A DNA stretch of 64,000 nucleotides from Lichina pygmaea (Eukaryota > Ascomycota > Lichinomycetes > Lichinales > Lichinaceae). The notes under the pieces are model-generated. The model saw nothing but the letters and a program-made list of their open reading frames with translations, was not told where the DNA came from and did no database searches. Location: contig OY730171.1 of NCBI GenBank assembly GCA_963422465.1, positions 3,472,001 through 3,536,000 of the forward strand. Reading direction: 5' to 3'. Positions within the stretch are counted from its first letter, which is position 1. Each line of letters starts with the position of its first letter. Position numbers and translations under genes: made by a program. Positions 34,604 through 43,962 of the stretch are shown here, piece after piece.

Positions 34604-36505
34604 CACGTCTCTATACCAGCACCTTCATCTCTAGAATTCTTATTTTTTTTCCTTTCCTTCTAAATAGAGAGTTGGGCAGCCGTGAGGGCGAGACCAAACA
34701 TCGGAGCAAATGTCCCAGGTCCCCATCCCCCCCCCCCCCCCCCCCCGGTTCTTTTGCAACAACCTCTTGGTACCTTTGTTGTCATCATCGTCTTCTATTT
34801 CCTTGCGTCTCAAAAGCAGACAGGAAAATTTGCAAGTGGAAGGAAAGTGGAAGTTGGTTCTGCTGGTTTAGACAAGTGTTTCTGATTCTGGGGTATGTAT
34901 GTACTAAGTTGTATCACCAGTTGTAATACCAGTTCCATTACCAGTACGTACGATATGTAGTTCTCTTCTGTCTTTGCATGTTTTCATCAAGACGTACAGG
35001 AGGTACTGCAAGTAGAATATCTTGCAGAAAAAAAAAGTGTGGCGTGTCTTACCACCTGCAACCCCTTTCCATTGTGTACTACTTTTAGTTTTGTGGTTCT
35101 TCAACTGCTGATACTGCTTATTCCTCCACAGGCCTACTTCCACCACTGCTCATTCTAGTTCTTTTTTCTTTAAGCTCTTGGTGCCACTGTAACACTCGTT
35201 GCTTATCTACAGGTGAAGTACTCTAGTACCCGAGCTCTCTTGATCTCTCAGACCATACTAGCTCTCTTAGCTCTTGTAGCTCTTCAAGCTTGTCTGCTAC
35301 TCTCGCTCTTCTAGCTCTTCTAGCCCTTCTACTTAGATGTTCTGGCTATGGTAGCTCTTGTATGTACGTAGCTGCGCTAAGCGTTCTGCCAACTCCAGCT
35401 CTTTGGCTTTTTCTTTCTTCTCTTTTCTTACTGCTGTAAGTCTTCTGCTTGGCTCTAGCCCGAGAGACAATGAAGATCTCTAGTTGTAGTACATACAATA
35501 TATCTTGCTTCTCTGTTTGGTTGCTGAGTGGCATGATCGTATGTTCTTAGAGCTGAACTTTGCAGAGCCGCAGTCCTGCAGAGTCGCAACGCCCATACCG
35601 GTGCCGTACTGTACCGGTACGGCAATGTATGATTAGCTAAGTTAGTAGCAGTACGTACTGTAGTGAGAAAGGGGGTATGGTAGTCCGTTTCGCTCTTGGT
35701 CTCACCAGTTTCTTGTACTGTACTCCGTACGGTACGGTACCCTCCAATGACTTCTTACTGGGCACGTGGAGTCTACCCGAGGGATTGTCCACATGACTCA
35801 TCACCCGGTATCTATACGTACCGCCATACCCCTTTTCGACTCCCACAACCTCCTTTCTTACTATTCACTCATTTGAATTTCCTGTCGATAGTTTGACTTC
35901 ACACAAGTCTTATTGTTCTTCTGCCAGACACTCACCGTGTAATCTCTTGTTATCTTTTTACTCGATGTCAACCCTGCAGTCGACCTCATCATCGTTTGAC
36001 CTGATGTTAAGTGTGTGCTAGGTTCCACTACCGTGGACCCTGCGAAGCACCAGGCGTCTACTTCTAGTCAAGAAAAGCGCTCAGTACCTGTTGTAGGTAA
36101 GTTGATTGATGATACTATCTAGGATCTAAGTAACGTAGCGATCTAGCTATCTACCCGAGGTCCTGCGTGACCACGTGACTAGGCCACGCTGTGGCCTAGT
36201 CGATAACACTATGTGATCTGCCTTGTTGCCCTTCTCACTACGGTACTATACAGCCTGCTCTGTTATCTGGCATCAACTGTCTAGTCTGGGCATCATCTTT
36301 CTGACTAAGATCAGCTGTGTGCAGTAAGTGTCTTCGATACCTAAGTCGGTAACTGATCATATTCTAGAAGTTGTTCTTCTACCTGGCACTGACCACGTGG
36401 TCTAGCCATCAACCCTCTGACTAATATTGACTGTGTGCAGTAAGTATCATCCACAACACACATCTGAACAAGGAACTGATTATATTATTAGAGTCTTGCA
36501 GCAAT
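34604..36505. other. intergenic region with C20 run, GTAC clusters and a decayed repeat
   Basis: C20 at 34727-34746, an AGCTCTTCT-type degenerate repeat at about 35240-35345 and GTAC clusters at about 35595-35760. From about 35910 to 36440 lies a decayed relative of the 36-bp minisatellite that precedes copy 1, for example cttctgccagacactcaccg matching ccttctgccagacactggcc. It ends at the same gtgtgcagtaagtatc donor sequence. No intact gene. Confidence 0.5.
36177..36201. other. short perfect hairpin
   Basis: GACTAGGCCAC and its exact complement are separated by GCT, an 11-bp stem with a 3-nt loop. It lies in the decayed repeat upstream of copy 2. No role can be assigned. Confidence 0.7.
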
Positions 36506-37381
36506 ATATCAGAAACCCTCATCCTAGACTCCACAGATACCGCAGTCCTTTTCAGTCAAAAGCTTGTATCTCTCGAATCTCCAGCTACCGATAATATTTT
36601 CGTCACCATCCCAACCTCTCTTTTCTCTTACGAGACTTTGTGGTAGATTGGATTATCAGAATCCAAGGTTGCTGAACTCTGGTACCAATAGTCAGACTGG
36701 CCGGAGGATAGTATGCAGAGGGAAGTGGATCCAGAAGACAGTGACTTGCAGATCTACTATGACAAGTTTATTATCAGTCATCATGTCTGTGATGAAGAGA
36801 ACATCGCAGACGATAACAACACAGCCTGGCAGAACTGTTTGGAGGTCCACGGACTCGACAGCGAGACTATTGAAACTATCATAGACCTCTATTTTCGGGA
36901 AATTCGCCTGGCAGAATCAGCCTTATTTTGGGCTAAAAACACAATCAAGATACAGTACCAAGACCTCCAAGAGATCCAGGACACTTCTCATGAACGAGCC
37001 ATCACTCTTCAGCTTCGGGTCACTAGGCCGGCGAGTGGAGAACAAGACACCCAGAAGTCCACAGCAGGAAGAGATCGACAATTCATATCTGGTGCGCAGC
37101 AACAAGTGAACCCGGGGATTACCAGGAATTCCTGGAACTCAGCAAGTGCTCTTGCAGCTCGGAACACTCCCAGCACTCTTGTTCTATACAAAGCCTTGGC
37201 CCAAGCTCGGATCTATAATCTTTATGATCACAGCGAGAACTTGGACACTACTGGATCTTTGCTAAGCTCGGCACTACCGGTATTGGATTTCAGTTCTGAG
37301 CAGTATCTATACGATTTTACTCCTGACTTCCGAGTGGTAGAGTGATCGATTCTGGAGGCACGGCAGAAGGAGACGATGATG

Positions 37382-37382
37382 T

Positions 37383-37417
<35 letters not shown>

Positions 37418-37418
37418 G
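37382..37418. repeat. TTG trinucleotide microsatellite
   Basis: About twelve TTG units inside the broken gene copy. It marks the point where homology to copy 1 changes reading frame. Confidence 0.9.
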
Positions 37419-37804
37419 AAGAGAACTAGCTAGGTTTTCCGCGACTGTCCCAAATACATGGGGCAAGAGCAAACATGACGGTGCTTAGGGCTCCGGACTC
37501 CACACCCACAACGTCCAACATCCAACACAGAGTACTACGCGGCGCAAGTAAAGCGTCGTGCTAGCCCTGTGTCGGTTGTTATCGTCTGCCTGGCTATCCC
37601 CAACCGGGCCATCGAAGAGCTAACCCCACCCAACATCCAGTGGTTATATTACCCGGATTCTGGTTTATGTCCTTGAAAAGACTAGACCAGTTCAACTTGG
37701 CACACCAACTCTTATCAGCAAAGACAATGACTCTGTGATTCCTATTTTCCTTCAGACACTGCATATTCCTTAAGATGTTTTCCCTAGTCTTACCCAAGTC
37801 TCAG

Positions 37805-38573
37805 ACCAAGGGATGCCTTGGCCTGCCGCCGTGGGCGGACCACCACCCCACCACCACCCCCCCCCCCCCCCCCCCCCCCCGGCGCCAGGCACCCCCCCAC
37901 GGACTGTTTGGCACGCCCGCCTGCTGGCAGAACAGTGGTGCTGGGAACGATGGCACGAGCTTCACGGAGGGCCCCCACCGCAAACCCAGCTGCTGGATCC
38001 AGATCCCGGAGGGGGTGACAACTGGAAGCCCGAAAAGATGCCATACCGGTCGGCTCTCCGGCTCCGCGCCGGCTTGTCGAAGGCCCAGAGCAGTATCCTG
38101 ACACAAGTCCGGACATGTAAGATTGGACTGGCAGCCTTCCTCTGCAAGCGGCGGGTCCCCGACTTCCCGACGCCGGCCTGCAGCTGCGGGGCGCAGTGGG
38201 AGACTGCCAGGCATGTTGTGATGGACTGCCCACGGCCGCAACGCGCACGCTGCAGCCTTTTCGCTGCGGCCTCCGCTACTGACTACCAGGTGATGATCTC
38301 GCGCCCGCGGCCCGCCGCCGCCCTTACAGCGTGGATCCTACGCCACGGTGTTCTTCCCCAGTTCTCCTGGGCTCAGGAGCAGCTGGCAGCTGGCTACTAG
38401 TCAGCCACCCCCCATGTTCCACAGTGACTCGATAGGATAGCGCTAGCAAGGCGCTGCAGGAAGAGGTTTTTCACCCCTAGGGGTTTTCCTAGCCTGTTTT
38501 CATAGTGGACCCAGCATAGCCTAGATACACTAACGTAGTGCTAGAATGGTGTAGGAATACAATCTATCAATCA
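37805..38573 (+). mobile_element. 5'-truncated non-LTR retrotransposon (LINE, Tad1-like)
   Basis: The insert is flanked by 13-bp direct repeats acccaagtctcag (37792-37804 and 38574-38586), the expected target-site duplication. Its open frame ends at TAG 38398-38400 and encodes the last part of a LINE polyprotein: WHARLLAEQWCWERWHELH, LRLRAGLSKAQSSILTQVRT, GLAAFLCKRRVPDFPTPACS, then a zinc-knuckle C-x-C-x(7)-H-x(4)-C (CSCGAQWETARHVVMDC) and a terminal helix. This is the region after the reverse transcriptase and RNase H domains in Tad1/I-like fungal LINEs; those domains are absent. A ~170-bp 3' UTR ends in the A-rich repeat caatctatcaatca. A C24 run (37857-37880) lies near the 5' end. It shows no obvious decay, so the insertion appears recent relative to its host copy. 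Confidence 0.85.
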
Positions 38574-39027
38574 ACCCAAGTCTCAGTTTTTATTCCTAAA
38601 AAAGGTTTCTGAGAAAAGAAGCATGTATCTAGAAGATCTACATGGCCCACCAGCCAAATCAGAGTAAGAATAAAACAAAAATAAAAATATTACCCGGATC
38701 CGAGGTGGAAACAGCTGATATAGCACTATCGATCCAACCGGCGCCCCCCTCGATCCCTACAAGCCTACTGCGATGCCATACTTACCATTGGTACTATATC
38801 GAAGAGGCCAAGTTTTGCGTACGGCGGAATGCGATCGTGGGAACAGGTTAATTCATCCTGTGTTCTCCGAGTCCTCAACAGGACTTCTCCAGCGGCGCAA
38901 TGTCTTCTCATCATCACGAAATGGGGAGGAATTCTTGCGAGAGCACTTTGTTAACGGTCTGAACCGTTTTGCTTACCGCCATGCAGACCTTGAAGCTTGG
39001 TTTGCCCAAGATCCGCTAGCTTTTTGA

Positions 39028-40203
39028 CTTGGTAGGTTGCTCCTCCAATCAGTCTTTTGGGAATAAAATCTAATTTATATCTAGGTCGGCATAGACAGAA
39101 GTTACGTTAGGCTCTTCCACCAATATCGGCCGACCAGCGTCATGATCAAGCATCCGTCCGAAGCAGGAATCTGGAAAGCCTTTGGAAGAGCACGATACTC
39201 TCCCGTGCCACCAATCTCCCCTTCACGCAAGTAATCGCATGGGTTATCTTTTGTCTGTTGTCGTCCGTCGACGGTCAGGAGCTCATCAAGCTTGGTATTC
39301 TCTCGGAAGGCTCGAGCCGCCACGACTAACGGCCACTCTTGCCGGTGTTGACGCCCGAGGATGACATACTCCCGCGCTTTCGAAGCCGGTTGCAGTCTAC
39401 GTCGGGAGATCACGAGAGCCGCTCTGCGGTGCCAGACAACGACGCCTACGGCTTGGAGGACAATTGGGAGCTGATGGGCTCGATCACCTGGGAATCGGGG
39501 TCGGAGGCGTGGGAACTGCTGGGCACAGACTCGTGACAGTGAAGACCGCTGTCACTCGGGGCTCGGCAGGGTCTGAGCATTGACAGCTTGTGTGGATCGG
39601 TCTACAAAAGCTCAAGCTATTGATTTACTCCGACCTTTCCTGCGCAACGGTGATGGGATTATGAACTGGATGACATCGCCTCGGCCGGCTGTGTGCTCGC
39701 GTTCTGGGTGATCCACAGACGGCCATCTGACGCTTTGAGCTCTTGTCGGGTGATGAGGTGGCAAAGAACTCGACAAAGGGTGGTCGATGATGTTGGTCTC
39801 CATAGACATTCGATCGAGTCTAGCGATATCATTCAGGAGATTCAGATTCAACGGTCTACTGTACGAACAAGTTGACAGCCACAGAAAGCATCGTCGAACC
39901 TTTCGTCAAACGACTGTCAATGAAATGATTGATTACATACGGTACGTACGTACCCGTGCCAAGGGGAGGCACCCGGAGGGGTGTTCCGACCGTACCGAAG
40001 GTGCAGGAGGAGGGGGGTATGGAGTGCCCCCCCTTGGCACGGGTACCGGTAATCCAAAGACGTCAGCTGTCATACCGTACCGTATCCAGTACGGTACGGT
40101 ACGGTACTTTTTCACGTACTTCGTACGAGTAGGTTGCCCCGCCACGCCCGTCTGATCAATACAGAAGAACGTCCATCACCACCAGACCGATTCAATCAGC
40201 AAG
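39028..40203. other. intergenic region upstream of ALO1
   Basis: A 103-codon minus-strand frame (39102-39413) and a 65-codon plus-strand frame (39339-39536) are open but unrecognised. A GTAC-rich cluster lies at about 39940-40130, directly upstream of the ALO1 start, and must overlap its promoter. Confidence 0.45.
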
Positions 40204-42021
40204 ATGGATCCATTGATACTGAAGGAGCTGGACGCCCTCGACCCAGCCGTGCCTTTCCGCGCCTCGACCCGGCACCAACACCACACCTGGGCCAAGACGT
40301 TCCACTCGCGGCCGGAGCTGTACATCCGGCCGCGCAGCACGGCCGAGATCGAGAAGGTCGTGACGCTAGCGCGGCGATGTCGACGACGACTTACCACGGT
40401 CGGGTGCGCGCACTCGCCCAGCGACCTGACCTGCACCTCGAGTTGGATCGTGAACCTGGACGACTTCAAGGACGTCCTGGCCGCGGACCGCAACAGCGGC
40501 GTCGTGGTCATGCAGAGCGGCATCCGACTGCACCAGCTGCGCGACAAGCTGCGCGAGCTCGGCCTCGCCATGGCTAACCTCGGCAGCATCGACAGCCAGT
40601 CCATCGCCGGCGCGATCGCTACGGGGACGCACGGGTCCTCGCTGAGGCACGGCCTGCTCTCCGAGTCGGTCCTCGCGCTACGCATAATGCTCGCCAACGG
40701 CCGCACGGTGCAGTGCAGCAGGGACCAGAACCACGCGCTCTTCCGCGCCGCGCTCGTGTCCCTCGGCGCCCTCGGCATCGTCACCGAGGTCACGTTCAAA
40801 GCCGTACCCAGTTTCGACATCGAGTGGCGGCAGACGCTGCAGCCGCTCGACCGTGTCCTCGCCGCGTGGGATCGCGATCTCTGGTCGCAGGCCGAGTTCG
40901 TGCGGGTCTGGTGGATCCCGTACGCCAAGCGCGCCGTCGTGTGGAAGGCCGAGAAGACGAGGAAGGCGCGACGGCCGGCAAGGGTCGGCTGGCACAGCCG
41001 CCTGATCGGCTACCACACGTACCAGACGCTGCTCTACTTGGCGCGCTGGATGCCGCCGCTGCTCCCGGCCATCGAGTGGCTCGTCTTTGGTATGCAGTAC
41101 GGCTTTCGCGACGGGTCGACGACGTCCGCGGTCGAGGAAGGCCACGCCGGGCTCAGCATGGACTGTCTCTACTCGCAGTTCGTCAACGAGTGGGCCATCC
41201 CGCTCGACAGAGGCCCCGAGGCGATCGGCCGGCTATCGGCCTGGATCCACGGCGACCAGGAGGGCTCGGGCATCCCGATCTCGTGCGACGGAGTGTACGT
41301 GCACGCGCCAGTCGAGGTGCGAGTTACCGACAGCTCTGGCGCGTCGCCGCGGCCGAACCTCGACAACACGAGCGACAGCGGGCCGACGCTGCTGCTCAAC
41401 GCGACCCTCTACCGGCCCTTTCACGCCGATCCGCCGGCGCACGAGCGATACTATGCCGCGTTCGAGCACCTCATGAAGGAGCTCGGCGGGCGGCCACACT
41501 GGGCCAAGAACTTTTTGACCGTGACCCACGACGACATCGCGCGGATGTACGGCGACGAGCTCGTCGACTGGGTGCGCGTTCGGAACGCGGTCGATCCAGA
41601 GGGCATGTTCGTCGGGGACTGGCACCGGCGGTATTTGCTCGGTGGGGACAGAGCTCTGGAAGGGTTGGGAGATGGTACCTCTGCAAGCACCACGACCCCA
41701 ACCACCCCAACCAGCCCAGCGGCAGCAGCAGCAGCAGCGGCAGCGAGGACCAGCCGAACCTGCAATTACTTCCCGCTCGAAGAGCGCGAAGCGTCGCGCT
41801 CGACGAACCGCAAGGAAGGCGGCGTGCTCGTCGTAGGCGAGCCGGCCACGCCGAGGACGAGAACAAGAAGCAGGACGAGGAGCAGCGAAACGACCAGCTC
41901 CGCGAGTGGGGAAAGTTTCCATCTTCTCCACCCAGAAGAGACCGAGAAGAGCACGCTCTTCGTCGGGCCGTCTAGCTCTGTGCCGGCGATGCAAGAGGGA
42001 GAGGGGGGGCTGAGAGAGTAG
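40204..42021 (+). CDS. ALO1: D-arabinono-1,4-lactone oxidase
   Basis: Single exon, 605 residues, starting at the ATG that gives the family N-terminus. The PCMH-type FAD domain has TVGCAHSPSD with His70, the position where FAD is covalently bound in several family members, and GTHGSSLRHG. The C-terminal ALO domain has RVWWIPYAKRAVVWK, DCLYSQFVNEWAIPL and the catalytic-type motif HWAKNF at residues 432-437, and ends with VRNAVDPEGMFVGDWHRRYL. The enzyme makes D-erythroascorbic acid, the fungal ascorbate analogue, and H2O2, normally at the outer mitochondrial membrane; a membrane segment is possible near LLYLARWMPPLLPAIEWLVF. About 115 extra residues follow the usual end, rich in Thr/Pro/Ala and Arg/Ser. 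They may be a true tail or a missed intron. Confidence 0.92.
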   Translation: MDPLILKELDALDPAVPFRASTRHQHHTWAKTFHSRPELYIRPRSTAEIEKVVTLARRCRRRLTTVGCAHSPSDLTCTSSWIVNLDDFKDVLAADRNSGVVVMQSGIRLHQLRDKLRELGLAMANLGSIDSQSIAGAIATGTHGSSLRHGLLSESVLALRIMLANGRTVQCSRDQNHALFRAALVSLGALGIVTEVTFKAVPSFDIEWRQTLQPLDRVLAAWDRDLWSQAEFVRVWWIPYAKRAVVWKAEKTRKARRPARVGWHSRLIGYHTYQTLLYLARWMPPLLPAIEWLVFGMQYGFRDGSTTSAVEEGHAGLSMDCLYSQFVNEWAIPLDRGPEAIGRLSAWIHGDQEGSGIPISCDGVYVHAPVEVRVTDSSGASPRPNLDNTSDSGPTLLLNATLYRPFHADPPAHERYYAAFEHLMKELGGRPHWAKNFLTVTHDDIARMYGDELVDWVRVRNAVDPEGMFVGDWHRRYLLGGDRALEGLGDGTSASTTTPTTPTSPAAAAAAAAARTSRTCNYFPLEEREASRSTNRKEGGVLVVGEPATPRTRTRSRTRSSETTSSASGESFHLLHPEETEKSTLFVGPSSSVPAMQEGEGGLRE

Positions 42022-43962
42022 AGGCTAGATGGGCGTGAGCGTGAGTGTGAGCATGAGCGTGAGCATGAGCATGGGTATGGGCATGATATTGGTGGGGATG
42101 AACTGTGACGAGCCGCGACGATGGGAGCATGACATGACTTGACATGACATGACATGGTATACATGTATATATATTTCGTCCAGCGCTACTCTGTTCCACC
42201 GTATAGAAAATGTGATGTTTTGACAATGATGACGATGACGCTAATGATGCCAATGCCCATGCCGATGATGGCGATGGTGAGAAGGTGAGAAGACCAGAAG
42301 ATGACTGTAACAGCACGGAGACGCAGGCACAGCACCAGGCGTAGACACGACAAGGAGGACTAGGGTAAGCACTGTTGACTGTCACAGCACCACAAACAGG
42401 CACGGCGTACTTGTACATTAACTACGTACAGCCAGGGCTACTCCCGTCACCTTGAGTACGTAGCCAGAGCCTCGAGAAGCTAGAGCAATTCACGAGGACT
42501 ACGCGGAATGGAACATGCAACTTGCGACATCTTTTTGCATGGGTACTGTACTGTAGGTACTGTACACCATCTACTGTTACTGTGCCTACCCACATCTTTT
42601 CCACATTGTCTTTTCCACGTCTCCCTTCCTCTCTCTACCAACCCCGCCCAAGCTCTCAAAAAAGGATTCTTGTCTTTGAGGGAGGGGGTGTGCGTTGGAG
42701 GCACTACGTCGTATGTCATGTACCGTACCGTACCGGTACCTCCCACTCCAGGTCCCCATCCCCGAGGCACCCCCTCTCTCTCTCTCTTTCTCTCTCTCTG
42801 CAGTCTGGTGCCGATCACATAGGATACGTACAAAGTACTGGCAAGTTCTCCGGTCACGGGGGGCTTGGAGGTGGCCTGTGGGCGCAACAATTATTACAGT
42901 GTGGGAGTAACGTAGTGCAGTGGTCAAGGTATCACTTGTCAGTCCACCATCACTGATGATTTGCCTACGGCATTGCAGAATTGGTCAAAGAAAAGCCCAA
43001 CTCACCCTGTCACTCAGATCCCTACAGCTTTTCCACTTTCCTTCTATTTTTTTTCTTCTTTCACTCTCAAGCTACGTCTCATCATGACCATGAAGAGGAC
43101 ACTTGTTCCATATGTCATCTGTCTTCTGTTTCTTAAAAAAATAGGTGCTTGAAGATGCTTTGTTGGACAGTGAGTAGGTTTTGGGTGATGTGACATGGTG
43201 CAACTAGTGCGATGCATATTGATCAATTGCTTGTTTGCTTGTGTGTGTCGCAGGGAATAGTGTACAGACAGAAGACGAGTACTATTTTGTATGTATAGAT
43301 GAGTGTGAAGATAGATGAGGAAGGAAAGATGTGTGCTTTGGGAAGAGATGGAGGACCTGGGGGAGATATATCCCCGGAGACAGTCTTCATGAATTTCTGT
43401 TGTGTATGTCCTCACTTTTCATGTATCTGAGAGAGAGAAAGAGGGGGGGGGGGATAGTCATGCTTCACACTTGGTGTGTCCCTCTTGGTGCACTCCACTT
43501 GCTACACTCCACCTGGTACTTGTACATTCCACTTCCCGTTCAGGCAAGAAATAAACCATCGCATCGAAAGAAGATCATGCATTGAATTTTAGTGCTCGAA
43601 GCACGACAAAGGGAGGCAACAGAAGTAGATATGGAGGTGGCGACGAAGAGATGGAAATCGACACGGAGATGGCTAGAGGAAAAAATAGAGGGTTAAGCTG
43701 GACTGCACTGCGAGAAAGGTTTGCTGGAGCTGCAGTACAACGAGGTGAAGGATTCGGAGAAGACGGAGAAGAAGAAGAGGAGGAGGAAAAGGGAGAGAGA
43801 TAAGAAGAGGGAAAAGAAGAGGGAGAAAGACGGCCATGCAGGAAGAGAAGCATTCCCGTCAGGCCCACGACCCGTCCTCGGAGATATGCGCCAACTCGCC
43901 CTCAAATTACCCCCGTCGTCCCAGCGCACGGAGAAACAATGGCCCCACCACTCCAGCAGTAC
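42022..43962. other. intergenic region between convergent ALO1 and SEC63
   Basis: 3' flanks of both genes. It contains a GTGAGC/ATGAGC hexamer-like repeat at about 42036-42085, GTAC clusters near 42545 and 42720-42740, a CT run at about 42775-42800 and G12 near 43443. No gene recognised. Confidence 0.5.

Larger units (their letters stand above)
36506..39027 (+). pseudogene. second copy of the 21.6-23 kb family, broken by mutations and a LINE (copy 2)
   Basis: The segment matches copy 1 over its whole length: FREIRLAESALFWAKNTIK, ISGAQQQVNPGI, ASALAARNTPSTLVLYKALA, then in another frame AIPNRAIEEL and at the end LEAWFAQDPLAF before TGA at 39025-39027. The start codon is lost (ATATCAG where copy 1 has ATGGCAG). 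In-frame TAG codons stand near 36647 and 36689, where copy 1 reads tryptophan-containing coding sequence. A TTG microsatellite with a frame break lies at 37382-37418, and a LINE is inserted at 37805-38573. Several stops fit C-to-T changes on one strand or the other. The copy cannot make a full-length protein. The longest remaining frame (about 36713-37345) covers the middle third. Confidence 0.75.

Noticed and set aside
37813-38400. Proline-run frame at the start of the LINE as part of a real protein
   Set aside because: The proline run comes from the C24 homopolymer at the truncated 5' end; only the later part shows LINE similarity.
40713-41975. 420-codon frame overlapping ALO1
   Set aside because: Arg/Ala-rich frame-shifted shadow of ALO1; the conserved enzyme motifs are all in the 40204 frame.
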